DNA of 64,000 nt, taken from contig CATOTS010000002.1 of assembly GCA_951813625.1 (NCBI GenBank), positions 103,399 to 167,398 on the forward strand, in the 5' to 3' direction. Below the pieces are notes generated by a model. That model was not told the DNA's origin, did no database searches, and saw nothing but the letters and a program-made list of their open reading frames with translations. Source of the DNA: an uncultured Caldilineaceae bacterium (GTDB lineage: Bacteria; Chloroflexota; Anaerolineae; Caldilineales; Caldilineaceae). Positions 16,809 through 25,767 of the stretch are shown here, in pieces. Position 1 is the first letter of the stretch; the number at the start of each line of letters is the position of its first letter. The translations under genes and the position numbers were made by a program.

Positions 16809-19042
16809 GAACGAACGAGCCGTTTGATCTCCTCCACCCCACTGTTCAGAGATGGATCTATAAACAGGGATGGGAGGATTTGCGTCAGATTCAGAAGGAG
16901 GCTATCGGGCCGATACTCTCGGGCGAAACTGATTTGGTCATCAGCGCGCCAACCGCAGGAGGCAAGACGGAGGCAGCTTTTCTCCCTGCTTGTACTGCCA
17001 TTGCCGACGGAACAGACGGCTTCGGAATTCTCTACATTAGCCCTCTCAAAGCATTGATCAACGATCAGTATCGGCGACTCGAGTCTCTCTGCGAGATGCT
17101 GGACATGAGGGTGACCTCCTGGCACGGCGACAGCCCTCAGTCCGCGAAAAGAGCCGCCAAGCAATTGCCAGAGGGCATCGTTCTCATCACTCCCGAATCT
17201 CTTGAGTCATTGCTGATTCGGGAGTCAGGCTGGGTTCAAGCGGCTTTCGAGTCTTTGAAATATGTCATGATCGATGAGTATCATGCCTTCATTGGCTTTG
17301 AACGCGGCCACCACCTCCAATCATTGTTGACCCGTTTAGAGCATCTTCTCGAACGACAAAAGGCGCCCATCCCCCGAATCGCATTGAGCGCTACGTTGGG
17401 CGACATGGAAAGCGTCTTGCACTTTCTGAGACCAAACAAAACATTGCAGTGCCAGCTCATAGAAGATGAAGAGTCCCGGAGTTCCATGAAAGTCCAAGTA
17501 CGGGGGTACGTAGACGTCTTACCTGAAAACTCTACTTCTTCCAAAGGAATTGAGAGCTATGCCGATCATCGTGTCGCCGAAGATCTATATGAGCTCCTGC
17601 GAGGCGATTCTCACCTGATCTTTGCAAACAGCCGTAGGAAAACTGAATTCTTTGCGGCATTACTGAGCGACATATGCGAAAGCACTTTTGTCCCCAATGA
17701 GTTTTTTCCGCACCACGGTTCGCTTTCCAAGGATTTGCGTAGCGAAGTGGAACGTCGTCTGCAAGAAGAGAACATTCCGACGACTGCAGTATGTACGATG
17801 ACACTGGAATTGGGCATTGATATTGGAAAGGTGAATTCAATAGCACAAGTCACGGCACCGCATTCGGTATCCAGCCTCCGTCAACGATTGGGACGCTCCG
17901 GGCGTCGCGGGGATCCAGCAATACTCCGAATGTTTATTGTTGAGGATGAATTGACGGCAAACTCAAGCCTTGGGGATAGGCTGCGAATTCAACTGCTCCA
18001 AAGCATAGCGATGATCCGCCTTCTCCTGCGAAAATGGTATGAGCCGCCCGATTCCGAGCTGTTTCATTTCTCCACTCTCTTGCACCAAGTCTTGGCGGTT
18101 ATTGCCCAGTGGGGCGGCGTGCGTGCGGACCAACTCTGGGCACTGCTGCACGGGTCGGGTCCATTTCAAGCGGTTCCAGTCGAGCACTTCAAAACGCTAC
18201 TTTCCGATATGGGGGCCAATAGCCTGATTTCTCAACTGCCAACTGGCGAGCTTGTATTGGGAGAAATCGGCGAAAGACTGGTCAACCACTATTCATTCTA
18301 TGCAGTCTTCGAAACCCCACAGGAATTTCGGATAATAGTCAGGGAAGGCGGGAGAATTCTTGGGACTCTTCCTATTGAAAACCTTGTTCCTAAGGATCAA
18401 CATATTGTCTTCGGAGGAAGGCGCTGGAGAGTCCTGGATGTAGACATTGAAGGTAAGGCAATTTATGTGGCCTCTGCGGCAGGGGGTAAACCCCCATCTT
18501 TTGGGGGAGGAGGCTTGTCAGTTCACAGCCTAGTTCGTCAAGAAATGTTGGAAATCTACAAAGAGGGAGATTACCGTGTTGATTCAGAAGGAATCAAGAT
18601 AGACTTCTTAGATAAGAATGCAAAAAAACTTTTTTCTGAAGGGTTGAATTCGTTTCGTGATTTGCAGTTGGAACGAAGGTGTCTGATAAGCAGCGGAAAA
18701 TCTGGTTACCTACTGCCTTGGATGGGCGACAAAATCGTAAATACTCTGACTATGGTATTAGTGAAGGAAGGATTTAGAGCGAGCAGTTTTGCCGGCATCA
18801 TCGAGATCGATGATGCCTTTCACTCATCAATATTTGATTGCCTAATCCGTTTCGCAGAGGAAGCAAATTTGTCCAATTCTGATTTGGCCAAACTCTCCCC
18901 CAGCAAGCAGACGGAAAAGTTCGATCACCTACTACATGAAGACCTGCTGGATGAAGGATATGGTGCCAAGGCGTTTGATGTTAGAGGCACGATCGATTGG
19001 CTCAAAGATGCCATTCGAATGGAGATGCTACAGCCTACGTAG
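16805..19042 (+). CDS. DEAD/DEAH-box helicase, Lhr/BrxHI-like
   Basis: A 745-residue superfamily 2 helicase starting at the ATG (16805) that overlaps the ATPase stop; the longer open frame runs into the ATPase gene. Motifs in order: Q-motif-like lead LRQIQKEAI, Walker [10 protein letters not shown] (48-56), [14 protein letters not shown] (157-160), [15 protein letters not shown], and motif [11 protein letters not shown] (360-368). The C-terminal half resembles the Lhr-type winged-helix and beta-barrel extension. BREX type 2 loci pair such a helicase (BrxHI) with BrxD, which is the pairing seen here. The gene is AT-rich (19 of 60 G+C at 18601-18660), consistent with acquisition by transfer. 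Confidence 0.85.
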   Translation: MRTNEPFDLLHPTVQRWIYKQGWEDLRQIQKEAIGPILSGETDLVISAPTAGGKTEAAFLPACTAIADGTDGFGILYISPLKALINDQYRRLESLCEMLDMRVTSWHGDSPQSAKRAAKQLPEGIVLITPESLESLLIRESGWVQAAFESLKYVMIDEYHAFIGFERGHHLQSLLTRLEHLLERQKAPIPRIALSATLGDMESVLHFLRPNKTLQCQLIEDEESRSSMKVQVRGYVDVLPENSTSSKGIESYADHRVAEDLYELLRGDSHLIFANSRRKTEFFAALLSDICESTFVPNEFFPHHGSLSKDLRSEVERRLQEENIPTTAVCTMTLELGIDIGKVNSIAQVTAPHSVSSLRQRLGRSGRRGDPAILRMFIVEDELTANSSLGDRLRIQLLQSIAMIRLLLRKWYEPPDSELFHFSTLLHQVLAVIAQWGGVRADQLWALLHGSGPFQAVPVEHFKTLLSDMGANSLISQLPTGELVLGEIGERLVNHYSFYAVFETPQEFRIIVREGGRILGTLPIENLVPKDQHIVFGGRRWRVLDVDIEGKAIYVASAAGGKPPSFGGGGLSVHSLVRQEMLEIYKEGDYRVDSEGIKIDFLDKNAKKLFSEGLNSFRDLQLERRCLISSGKSGYLLPWMGDKIVNTLTMVLVKEGFRASSFAGIIEIDDAFHSSIFDCLIRFAEEANLSNSDLAKLSPSKQTEKFDHLLHEDLLDEGYGAKAFDVRGTIDWLKDAIRMEMLQPT

Positions 19043-19116
19043 CCATCTATGACACGTCATGTGTGACTCCACCTTTTCGTCTGCATGAATACTTGATAAG
19101 AAAGGAGACTACCCCA

Positions 19117-20034
19117 ATGATGAAATTAGGCTATGCCAGCGCCATTCTACCCGACCTCACGCTCGAAGAGGTCGTCGAGTTCACGGCGGCCAATGGCTTT
19201 GCCACAGTCGAGCTGATGTGCTGGCCGGCGGGCAAGGCGGAGCGCCGCTACGCCGGCGTCACCCATATCGACGTCGTCGGCTTCACCAAGGCGGACGCTG
19301 ACAAGGTCAACGCCCTCGCCGCCGCCGCCGGCATCACCATCAGCGCGCTCGGCTACTACCCCAACCCGTTGTCGCCCGACGCCGACGAGTCCCAGACCTG
19401 CATCGACCACATCAAACAGGTGATCGCGGCCGCCGATCTGCTGGGCGTCGGCGTGATGAACAGCTTCATCGGCCGCGACTGGACCCAATCGGTCGATGAC
19501 AACTGGCCGCGTTTTCTGGAAGTCTGGACGCCGCTCATCCGCTTTGCCGAGGACCGCAACGTCAAGATCGGCATCGAGAACTGCCCGATGGCCTTCACGC
19601 AGGACGAGTGGCCCGGCGGCAAGAACCTGGCGCATACGCCGGCGATCTGGCGGCGCATGTTCGCCGACATTCCCAGCGACCATTTCGGCCTCAACTACGA
19701 CCCCTCGCACATGATCTGGCAGCACATGGACTACCTCAAGCCGATGCGGGACTTCACCGACAAGCTGTTCCACGTCCACGCCAAGGATGTGCGCCTCGAC
19801 AGCCACCGGCTCGATGACGTGGGCATCATGGCGACCCCGCTCGAGTTCCACGTGCCGAAGCTGCCCGGCCTGGGCGACATCGATTGGGGCCAGTTCTTCT
19901 CGGTTCTGAGCGACGTGGGCTACGACGGCCCGGTCTGCATCGAGGTCGAGGACCGCGCCTACGAAGATTCGCTCGAGAGCCGCAAAGCCTCGCTCGTGCA
20001 GAGCGGACGCTATCTCAAGAATTTCATGCCGTAG
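19117..20034 (+). CDS. Sugar phosphate isomerase/epimerase (xylose-isomerase-like TIM barrel)
   Basis: A 305-residue AP_endonuc_2-family TIM barrel. The ATG at 19117 follows AAAGGAG at a 9-nt spacing; an upstream in-frame start (18997) would overlap the helicase gene and was rejected. Metal-binding residues typical of the family can be seen: a Glu in KIGIENCPM, an Asp/His pair in [11 protein letters not shown], a His in FHVHAKDVR and the terminal Glu in [11 protein letters not shown]. It probably isomerises or epimerises a keto-sugar or polyol derivative in the cytoplasm. GC content returns to the high level of the rest of the window, so the island ends just before it. Confidence 0.88.
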   Translation: MMKLGYASAILPDLTLEEVVEFTAANGFATVELMCWPAGKAERRYAGVTHIDVVGFTKADADKVNALAAAAGITISALGYYPNPLSPDADESQTCIDHIKQVIAAADLLGVGVMNSFIGRDWTQSVDDNWPRFLEVWTPLIRFAEDRNVKIGIENCPMAFTQDEWPGGKNLAHTPAIWRRMFADIPSDHFGLNYDPSHMIWQHMDYLKPMRDFTDKLFHVHAKDVRLDSHRLDDVGIMATPLEFHVPKLPGLGDIDWGQFFSVLSDVGYDGPVCIEVEDRAYEDSLESRKASLVQSGRYLKNFMP

Positions 20035-20074
20035 AGGCCGGGAATGTGGGCCGGCCTGCCATGGAAATCAGCAT

Positions 20075-20974
20075 ATGACTCCAAAAAATGAGATTCACGG
20101 CATCATCGAAGACAGCGGTGCGGAGATTGCCGTCAGCGCCCGTCATCTGGAGTCCGATCAGCGGATCGAGATCGATGCCGGGCGCGTTTTTCCCATGTGC
20201 AGCGTGCTCAAGATCCCAGTGCTGGTGGAGGCCTTCCGGCAGATCGAAGAAGGGCGTTTTGCGCTCGACGATCGCTGGGAGCTGACCACGGCGGAGAAGA
20301 ATCTTCCCAGCGGCATCCTCGTCTTTTTCGAGGACGGCCTGGCGCCTACAGTGCGCGATCTGCTGACGCTGATGATCATTATCAGCGACAACACGGCCAC
20401 CGACATGGTGATGCACCGGCTGGGAGAAGGCAGAGTTACACGAACGATGCACAGCCTGGGCCTGACCGACATTCACGTCCCGATGACGATCCGCGAAATC
20501 TTTGACGACCTGCTGCCTTCCGGCGACCCGACGCAGGACATGCTGGCCCTGGCGACCGCGCCGCGCAATCGCGACGGACGCTGCTTCAGTCTGGGCGCCG
20601 ACAACGACGTGGGCACGCCGGCCGCGCTGACCGACCTGCTGGTGCGCATCTGGCGCGGCGAAATTGTCAGCCGCGCCGCCTGCGACAGCATGTTGGAGAT
20701 TCTGCTCAAGCAGCAGCTCAACGACCGCCTGCCCCGCTATCTGCCCCCGGGGACGCGCTGCGCCCACAAGACGGGCACGCTGCCCGGCATCCGCAACGAC
20801 AGCGGAATCATTTACGCCGGCGACAATTCCCACGTGGCCGTCACCGTTTTCTCGCGCTGGAATGACGAATCTGTGAACGACGATCCGGTGGCGAGCAAAG
20901 AGAGGCCGGTCGCGATCGACAGCGCGGTCGGACACATTGGACGGCTCCTCTACGACGCGTTTCAGGATTCCTGA
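20075..20974 (+). CDS. Class-A-beta-lactamase-like serine hydrolase, apparently cytoplasmic
   Basis: A 299-residue member of the class A beta-lactamase/transpeptidase-like fold. Active-site motifs are clear: SVLK (S43, K46), SDN (104-106) and KTG (232-234). No ExxLN omega-loop motif, which carries the deacylating Glu166, is evident where expected near residue 140. There is also no signal peptide, so it should stay in the cytoplasm. Antibiotic resistance is therefore not the natural reading; a D-stereospecific peptidase, amidase or esterase is more likely, since D-aminoacylase follows 9 bp downstream. The catalytic class is confident, the substrate unknown. Confidence 0.85.
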   Translation: MTPKNEIHGIIEDSGAEIAVSARHLESDQRIEIDAGRVFPMCSVLKIPVLVEAFRQIEEGRFALDDRWELTTAEKNLPSGILVFFEDGLAPTVRDLLTLMIIISDNTATDMVMHRLGEGRVTRTMHSLGLTDIHVPMTIREIFDDLLPSGDPTQDMLALATAPRNRDGRCFSLGADNDVGTPAALTDLLVRIWRGEIVSRAACDSMLEILLKQQLNDRLPRYLPPGTRCAHKTGTLPGIRNDSGIIYAGDNSHVAVTVFSRWNDESVNDDPVASKERPVAIDSAVGHIGRLLYDAFQDS

Positions 20975-20983
20975 CAACATCCT

Positions 20984-22609
20984 ATGCCTGAATCCCTTAC
21001 CCTCATCCGCAACGCCCGCATTGTCGACGGCACGGGCAACCCCTGGCGCTACGGCGATCTGCTCCTGCAGGGCGACCGCATCGAGAGCATCGCCGCGCCC
21101 GGCGCGGTCAACGCCGAAGCGTGCGCGGAAGTCGTCGACGCCGCCGGTCTCGTCGTCTGCCCCGGATTCATCGACATCCAGAGCCATTCGATCCTGTCGC
21201 TGATGATCGACGGGCGCTGTCTTTCAAAAATCACGCAGGGTGTGACGACGGAGATCATGGGCGAGGCCTGGACGCCGGCGCCGGTCGCGGGCCGCCACAC
21301 CGACCCGATGGCGAACTCGATCCTGCCGATGCCGATCGGCGCCGCGTGGACCGAAGCCATGCGGGGTTGGACGCGCTTCGGCGACTGGCTGCAGGCGGTG
21401 GAAGCTGCAGGCGTCTCACCCAATATAGGTTCGTTCCTGGGCGGCGGCACACTGCGCGAAGTCGGCAAGGGCTTGGAGATGGGTCAACCCTCGGCCGATG
21501 AAATTGCGTTGATGCGGCGCACCATGGCCGAGGCGATGGAGGACGGCGCGTTCGGCGTCTCCTATGCGCTTATCTACCCGCCGGACGCCTACACCGATAC
21601 CGAAGAACTGGTCGAGGTCTGCAAAGTGGTGAGCCGCTACCACGGCCTTTACATAACGCATTTGCGCTCGGAGGCGGCGCGGTTTTTCGAGGCGCTGGAG
21701 GAGGCGTTGACAATTGGCCGCCGCGCCGACCTGCCGCTGGAGATCTATCATCTGAAGGCGTCGGGCACCGCCAACTGGCACAAGATGCCCTCGGTGATCG
21801 CTCGCATCGAGGAGGCGCGCGCGCAGGGGCTGGACGTGACCGCCGATATGTATCCCTACGACGCGTCGGGCACCGGACTGTCGTCTTTGCTGCCGACGTG
21901 GACCGCGGCAGATGGCGATTTCTTCCAGAATCTGGAGGACTCCGGCACGCGTGCGCGCGTGCGCACGGAGGTGCTTGACGTGGGGGGCGCACAGGGCAAG
22001 CTGTATACGCGCGGCGGCGCGGCCGGCGTCTTGCCGGTGGGCTTCAAAAAGGCGGAGAACCAGCGCTATGTGGGTATGAACCTGGCGCAGATCGCGGCAG
22101 AGCGCGGGCAGGACTGGCTGGACTGCGTCATCGACCTGCTGCGGTCGGAAGGGCAGCGTATCGGCACGATTTTCCTATCGATCAGCGAGGAGAACATGCG
22201 CGCGCAGCTGCCGCTGCCCTGGATCAAGATTTCAAGCGACGCGGCCGGGGTGGACCCGGCCTGGGCCGCGAAACTCGGTCCCACGCACCCGCGCGCCTAC
22301 GGCACGTATCCGCGCGTTCTGGGCCGATTCGTGCGTGAGGAACGGCTGCTCACGCTGGAGGATGCGGTGCGCAAGATGACGGGCGCCGTGGCCGACCGGC
22401 TGGGTCTGCGAAAGAGGGGCCATTTGCGCGCCGGCTTCCACGCCGACGTCGTGCTCTTCGATCCGAGGACGATCGCTGACCGCGCCACCTTTGCCGATTC
22501 GCATCAGCTGTCGGTCGGCGTGCAGGACGTGTGGGTCAACGGAGAGCGGGTCTTGCGAGGCGGCGCGCACACCGGCGCGACGCCGGGGCGGTTTGTCAGG
22601 CGGGGTTGA
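20984..22609 (+). CDS. N-acyl-D-amino-acid deacylase (D-aminoacylase), amidohydrolase family
   Basis: A 541-residue amidohydrolase of the D-aminoacylase/dihydroorotase-like group that removes acyl groups from N-acyl-D-amino acids in the cytoplasm. It opens with the usual beta-sandwich strand (LIRNARIVDGTGNPWRYGDL) and continues with GFIDIQSHSIL, where the family normally has DxHxH or SHSD, and QGVTTEIMG. Further ligand regions are LYITHLRSEA and IYHLKASG, and the C-terminal HADVVLFDP closes the sandwich. It forms a likely operon with the preceding serine hydrolase and TIM barrel. Together they suggest degradation of D-amino-acid-containing peptides or cell-wall fragments. Confidence 0.88.
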   Translation: MPESLTLIRNARIVDGTGNPWRYGDLLLQGDRIESIAAPGAVNAEACAEVVDAAGLVVCPGFIDIQSHSILSLMIDGRCLSKITQGVTTEIMGEAWTPAPVAGRHTDPMANSILPMPIGAAWTEAMRGWTRFGDWLQAVEAAGVSPNIGSFLGGGTLREVGKGLEMGQPSADEIALMRRTMAEAMEDGAFGVSYALIYPPDAYTDTEELVEVCKVVSRYHGLYITHLRSEAARFFEALEEALTIGRRADLPLEIYHLKASGTANWHKMPSVIARIEEARAQGLDVTADMYPYDASGTGLSSLLPTWTAADGDFFQNLEDSGTRARVRTEVLDVGGAQGKLYTRGGAAGVLPVGFKKAENQRYVGMNLAQIAAERGQDWLDCVIDLLRSEGQRIGTIFLSISEENMRAQLPLPWIKISSDAAGVDPAWAAKLGPTHPRAYGTYPRVLGRFVREERLLTLEDAVRKMTGAVADRLGLRKRGHLRAGFHADVVLFDPRTIADRATFADSHQLSVGVQDVWVNGERVLRGGAHTGATPGRFVRRG

Positions 22610-22629
22610 AAGCACGGCGGAGAGGCCGG

Positions 22630-23190
22630 CTACCGTTCGTTTTCTGCCAGGGTGCGTACCGCGCCGATCCGTTCGAGCTCCTCGTCGAGCCGGAGCCGGT
22701 GGAGTTCCATGCGCCAAATGGGGAGCGTGATGTTGAGGTTGACGATGCGGCGGTTGAGGTCGGCGATCTGCTCTTCCCAGTGGAGCAGCGTGCGGCCCCA
22801 GGTCTTTTTGAGCGCTTCGGCATCGGTCCCGGGCGCGCTTGCGCGGGCGCTTGTCAGCGTCCACTGGTTTTGCATCGCCGTACGGAGCGCCTCGATCTCA
22901 GTCTGAAGCGCCTTGCGGTCGCCCACCCAGGCCGGCGTCAGTTCATTGTCCTTGAGCAGCTTGTTGGCCATGCGCATGTCGGACGGCTCGTTGGGGTGTT
23001 CGTTCAAGCGCAACGGCCGTCCTGACCCCGGCAGGTTGTCGAATGCGCCTTTGGCCGCGGCGTCATCAAGCTGCTCGGTGATCAGGTCCTGCCATTCGTT
23101 CAAACCGCGCCGCCGGCGAGGTCTTGCTTCACCACGCGCAGACTCTTGCAGCCTGCCTTTTCTTGCGGTCTCTTTGCCACGGTCAGCCAT
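22630..23190 (-). CDS. DUF1992 (DnaJ-homologue subfamily C member 28-type) protein
   Basis: A 186-residue cytoplasmic protein containing the DUF1992 domain: a basic N-terminus (about 1-30), then NEWQDLITEQLDDAAAKGAFDNLPGSGRPL, a very recognisable signature at about 31-60, and a long helical C-terminal part (TALQTEIEALR-type heptads). Members are widespread, conserved and functionally uncharacterised; eukaryotic relatives are DNAJC28. It is convergent with the D-aminoacylase gene, ending 20 bp from it. The quoted signature is broken here only by length limits: key residues are NEW, GAFDNLPG and GRPL. Confidence 0.85.
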   Translation of the reverse strand: MADRGKETARKGRLQESARGEARPRRRRGLNEWQDLITEQLDDAAAKGAFDNLPGSGRPLRLNEHPNEPSDMRMANKLLKDNELTPAWVGDRKALQTEIEALRTAMQNQWTLTSARASAPGTDAEALKKTWGRTLLHWEEQIADLNRRIVNLNITLPIWRMELHRLRLDEELERIGAVRTLAENER

Positions 23191-23261
23191 CTGTCGCTTC
23201 CACTTCTCCGGTTATCGAAATTGCACTGTCCCGCGCCAAGAATTGAGCCGCGGGCAACGCG

Positions 23262-23483
23262 TCAATGGGCAATACGCTTCGTCAAGCCACTTTCGAAATG
23301 GCGAACTGCGCTTTCAAATTGGTCGCGGCAGCCGGGATTGCAGAATCCTACCACGCGGCCGTAATGTGCGGTGAGCGAATCGGACTGCACGGGGTCGCCG
23401 GACCAAGGGCAGGTCTCGTTGATACAGCCGGCAATATCGAGAAAGGGAGCCGCGGCTTTCTCTTCCCAAACCTTGTCTTTCAT
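23262..23483 (-). CDS. Small Cys-rich YHS-like metal-binding protein
   Basis: A 73-residue protein started at the ATG at 23483, which follows AAGGAAAG; the longer open frame upstream has no ribosome-binding site and crosses the CPBP gene on the other strand. It contains CPWSGDPV and, about 20 residues later, GFCNPGCRDQFE, a treble-clef-like Cys pattern also found fused to glutathione-S-transferase-like domains in proteobacteria. Probable zinc or heme-related binding; function unknown. It is divergent from the CPBP gene and shares a 151-bp control region with it. Confidence 0.65.
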   Translation of the reverse strand: MKDKVWEEKAAAPFLDIAGCINETCPWSGDPVQSDSLTAHYGRVVGFCNPGCRDQFESAVRHFESGLTKRIAH

Positions 23484-23587
23484 GTCTTTCCTTGGATTGC
23501 ATTCGGTATCAGCTGAGAGCAATTGCAGGTCTCTCTCTATTTCAGCTTCAATTCGTGAAATCGCCGAGTCCCGTCTGGCTCTGTTGT

Positions 23588-23609
23588 CCTGTATACTAAT
23601 GCATACAGG
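23588..23609 (+). promoter_or_regulatory. Palindrome CCTGTAT-N8-ATACAGG overlapping a -10-like box
   Basis: A perfect 7-bp inverted repeat (23588-23594 and 23603-23609) sits in the divergent spacer between the small Cys protein and the first CPBP protease. A TATACT box (23592-23597) lies inside it, so a dimeric regulator bound here would block the promoter. The -35 is poor, which suits an activator-dependent or repressed promoter. The regulator is not identified. Confidence 0.45.
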
Positions 23610-23634
23610 TCCCCCACTGAAAGAGGAGTCAGTC

Positions 23635-24612
23635 ATGCAAGCGGTAGTAGAGGTCTTCTGGAATCCCACCGACAGGCGGCTGCGCGCGTTCTGGCGCGTG
23701 GTCCTGCACTTCGCTGTCATCTTTGTCGGACTGCAACTCGTGTCTGCTGTTATTCTGCGCCCGATCGCTTCGGCCGTTCAGGGCGGCGACGGCAGCGGGC
23801 CCAACCCCTTACTCGCCATGGTCTCCCAGATATTGACCGGCCTGGTGTATGTCTTCGTTACCATTCTGGCGGCCAAACTGCTGGACCGCCGCAGTTTCAG
23901 CGATTACGGCATTGTCTGGAATTCCCGCTGGCTGCGCGACCTTCTCTTTGGGCTGCTCCTCGGCGCCCTCCTGATGGGCGCCATCTTTGTCTTCGAGCTG
24001 GCCATGGGGTGGATCACGGTCGGGAGCCTCTTCCTTACGGTCCTGCCCCTGCCCTTTGCCGCAAGTTTCCTGCTTTTCCTGGTCCTGTTTATCCTCGTGG
24101 GCGCCTACGAGGAGCTCGTTTTCCGCGGTTATCAGCTGAAGAATATCGCCGAAGGCTTCAATTTCGGACGGATAAGCGGCAGAAACGCCGTCTTTCTGGG
24201 CTGGATAATCTCCTCGATCTTGTTCGGCCTGCTTCACGCCTTCAACCCCGGCGCGACGGCTTATACGACTTTCAAGATCACTCTGGGAGGCCTTTTCCTG
24301 GCTTTGCCCTTCATGTTGACAGGCAAACTGGCCCTTTCGATCGGGATTCACGTCGCCTGGAACTTCTTTCAGGGCAACGTTTTTGGGTTTCCGGTCAGCG
24401 GGAATACCGCGATGCGGACGGCCATCTTTGATACTGTTCAGGGAGGCCCCGCCCTGTGGACCGGGGGCGGATTCGGGCCGGAGGCCGGACTGCTCGGCTT
24501 TATCGCCATGATCGTCGGCTCACTGGCCGTAGTCTGGTGGGTGAAACGCACGCGCGGCGCTCTCAATCTCTCGCTCTCACTGGCCGAATACCGGCTGCCT
24601 TCCGAGGACTGA
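23635..24612 (+). CDS. CPBP family intramembrane glutamic protease, copy 1
   Basis: A 325-residue polytopic protein of the CPBP (CAAX protease and bacteriocin-processing; Abi) family. The start at 23635 is set by AAAGAGGAG six bases upstream; the longer frame crosses the divergent gene. Active-site motifs are intact: EELVFRGY (the EExxxR motif), LHAFNPGA and HVAWNFFQG. About eight hydrophobic segments are visible. Family members process prenylated or peptide substrates, confer bacteriocin self-immunity or act as scaffolds. A paralogue follows 101 bp downstream. Confidence 0.88.
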   Translation: MQAVVEVFWNPTDRRLRAFWRVVLHFAVIFVGLQLVSAVILRPIASAVQGGDGSGPNPLLAMVSQILTGLVYVFVTILAAKLLDRRSFSDYGIVWNSRWLRDLLFGLLLGALLMGAIFVFELAMGWITVGSLFLTVLPLPFAASFLLFLVLFILVGAYEELVFRGYQLKNIAEGFNFGRISGRNAVFLGWIISSILFGLLHAFNPGATAYTTFKITLGGLFLALPFMLTGKLALSIGIHVAWNFFQGNVFGFPVSGNTAMRTAIFDTVQGGPALWTGGGFGPEAGLLGFIAMIVGSLAVVWWVKRTRGALNLSLSLAEYRLPSED

Positions 24613-24713
24613 GGGCCGGCGTTCAAACGATTGATTCGACATTTCCTGTTTCTCGCCGGCTGGGGTCATGGTACCGGCGTTACCGCCGCGCGAGGGCAAG
24701 TTACGAACAGCGG

Positions 24714-25727
24714 ATGAGCAAACTGCAGCAGCTTTTCTGGAATTCTGTGGACAGGCGCCCGCGGGCGCTTTGGCGGTTGGTCCTCTTCGTGCTGCTGCTG
24801 GCCGCCGCAGGCCTGGCGGTGATCTCGTTGCAGAGCAATCTCCCCTGGCCCGATCAGGGATTTGCGACGGGTGATGCCGGCTCTATCGCTCAAAGGCGCC
24901 TCGCCCGCGAACTGGTTACCGTGGTCCTGGGCGCGCTGGCCTTGGTGTTGCCGACTCTCTTTGCGGCCCGATTTTTCGACCGCCGTCCCGTTTCCGATCT
25001 CGGCTTGCAGTTCACGGCTGCCTGGTGGCGCGACCTGTGCTTCGGTCTTGCTTTGGGTGGGCTGTTGATGTTCATGGTCTTCTTTGTTGAGCTGGCCCTG
25101 GGCTGGATTACAATCAAGGCTACATTCGTTACCCGTTCGCCGCTAACCTTCTGGATGGCGCTCGCCTGGCCTCTTACCCTCTTCCTGATGGTGGGCATCT
25201 ATGAAGAACTGATCGTGCGCGGATATCTGCTGAAGAACCTGGCTGAGGGTCTCAGCTTCAGTCCCCTGGGACGTAAACTGGCGATGCTACTGGCGCTGCT
25301 GATCTCCGCGGCGGTATTCGGGCCGCTCCATGCCGGAAATCCAAACGCGTCGGCGGTGAGCACATTTTATCTCTTCCTGGCCGGACTCATGCTGGGGCTG
25401 CCGTACCTGCTCACCGATGAGCTGGCGATTCCGATTGGCCTGCACATTACCTGGAACTTCTTCCAGGGCAACGTTTTCGGCTTTCCGGTAAGTGGGACAA
25501 CGGCCAATCTCACGACCTTCGTCGCCGTGGAGCAGGGCGGTCCCGAACTGTGGACCGGCGGCGCATTCGGGCCGGAGGCCGGACTGATTGGCGTTGCGGC
25601 CATGGTTGTCGGTTCAATGCTGATCGTGTGGTGGGTAAAGCGAACGCGAGTTACGGTTGGGTTCTGTACGTCGGTTGCCGAGTATCAACCCCGAATCTCT
25701 GTGCCTGCCGGAACTGCGGAGCACTGA
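24714..25727 (+). CDS. CPBP family intramembrane glutamic protease, copy 2
   Basis: A 337-residue tandem paralogue of the preceding gene. It opens almost identically (LQQLFWNSVDRRPRALWRL against VVEVFWNPTDRRLRAFWRV) and keeps all three active-site motifs: EELIVRGY, LHAGNPNA and HITWNFFQG. The block NFFQGNVFGFPVSG is shared exactly, and the C-terminal WWVKRTR element is conserved too. The duplication is therefore old but under constraint. Start 24714 is chosen by alignment with copy 1. The stop is 40 bp before argH. Confidence 0.86.
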   Translation: MSKLQQLFWNSVDRRPRALWRLVLFVLLLAAAGLAVISLQSNLPWPDQGFATGDAGSIAQRRLARELVTVVLGALALVLPTLFAARFFDRRPVSDLGLQFTAAWWRDLCFGLALGGLLMFMVFFVELALGWITIKATFVTRSPLTFWMALAWPLTLFLMVGIYEELIVRGYLLKNLAEGLSFSPLGRKLAMLLALLISAAVFGPLHAGNPNASAVSTFYLFLAGLMLGLPYLLTDELAIPIGLHITWNFFQGNVFGFPVSGTTANLTTFVAVEQGGPELWTGGAFGPEAGLIGVAAMVVGSMLIVWWVKRTRVTVGFCTSVAEYQPRISVPAGTAEH

Positions 25728-25767
25728 TGCCGGGCCGAACGGATAAGGCAGTTGGGAGAATGGCAAA

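Noticed and set aside
13081..19042. Complete BREX system
   Set aside because: Only BrxD-like and BrxHI-like genes are present; PglX, PglZ and BrxC are missing in the window.
19043..19116. Terminator after the helicase gene
   Set aside because: Only a 4-bp GACAC/GTGTG-like pairing is visible and there is no T-run, so it was not called.
20075..20974. Antibiotic-resistance beta-lactamase
   Set aside because: No signal peptide and no visible ExxLN motif; the neighbours point to peptide or D-amino-acid metabolism.
23371..23634. Extended start of the first CPBP protease
   Set aside because: It would cross the divergent gene and its control region; AAAGAGGAG just before 23635 fits the shorter form.
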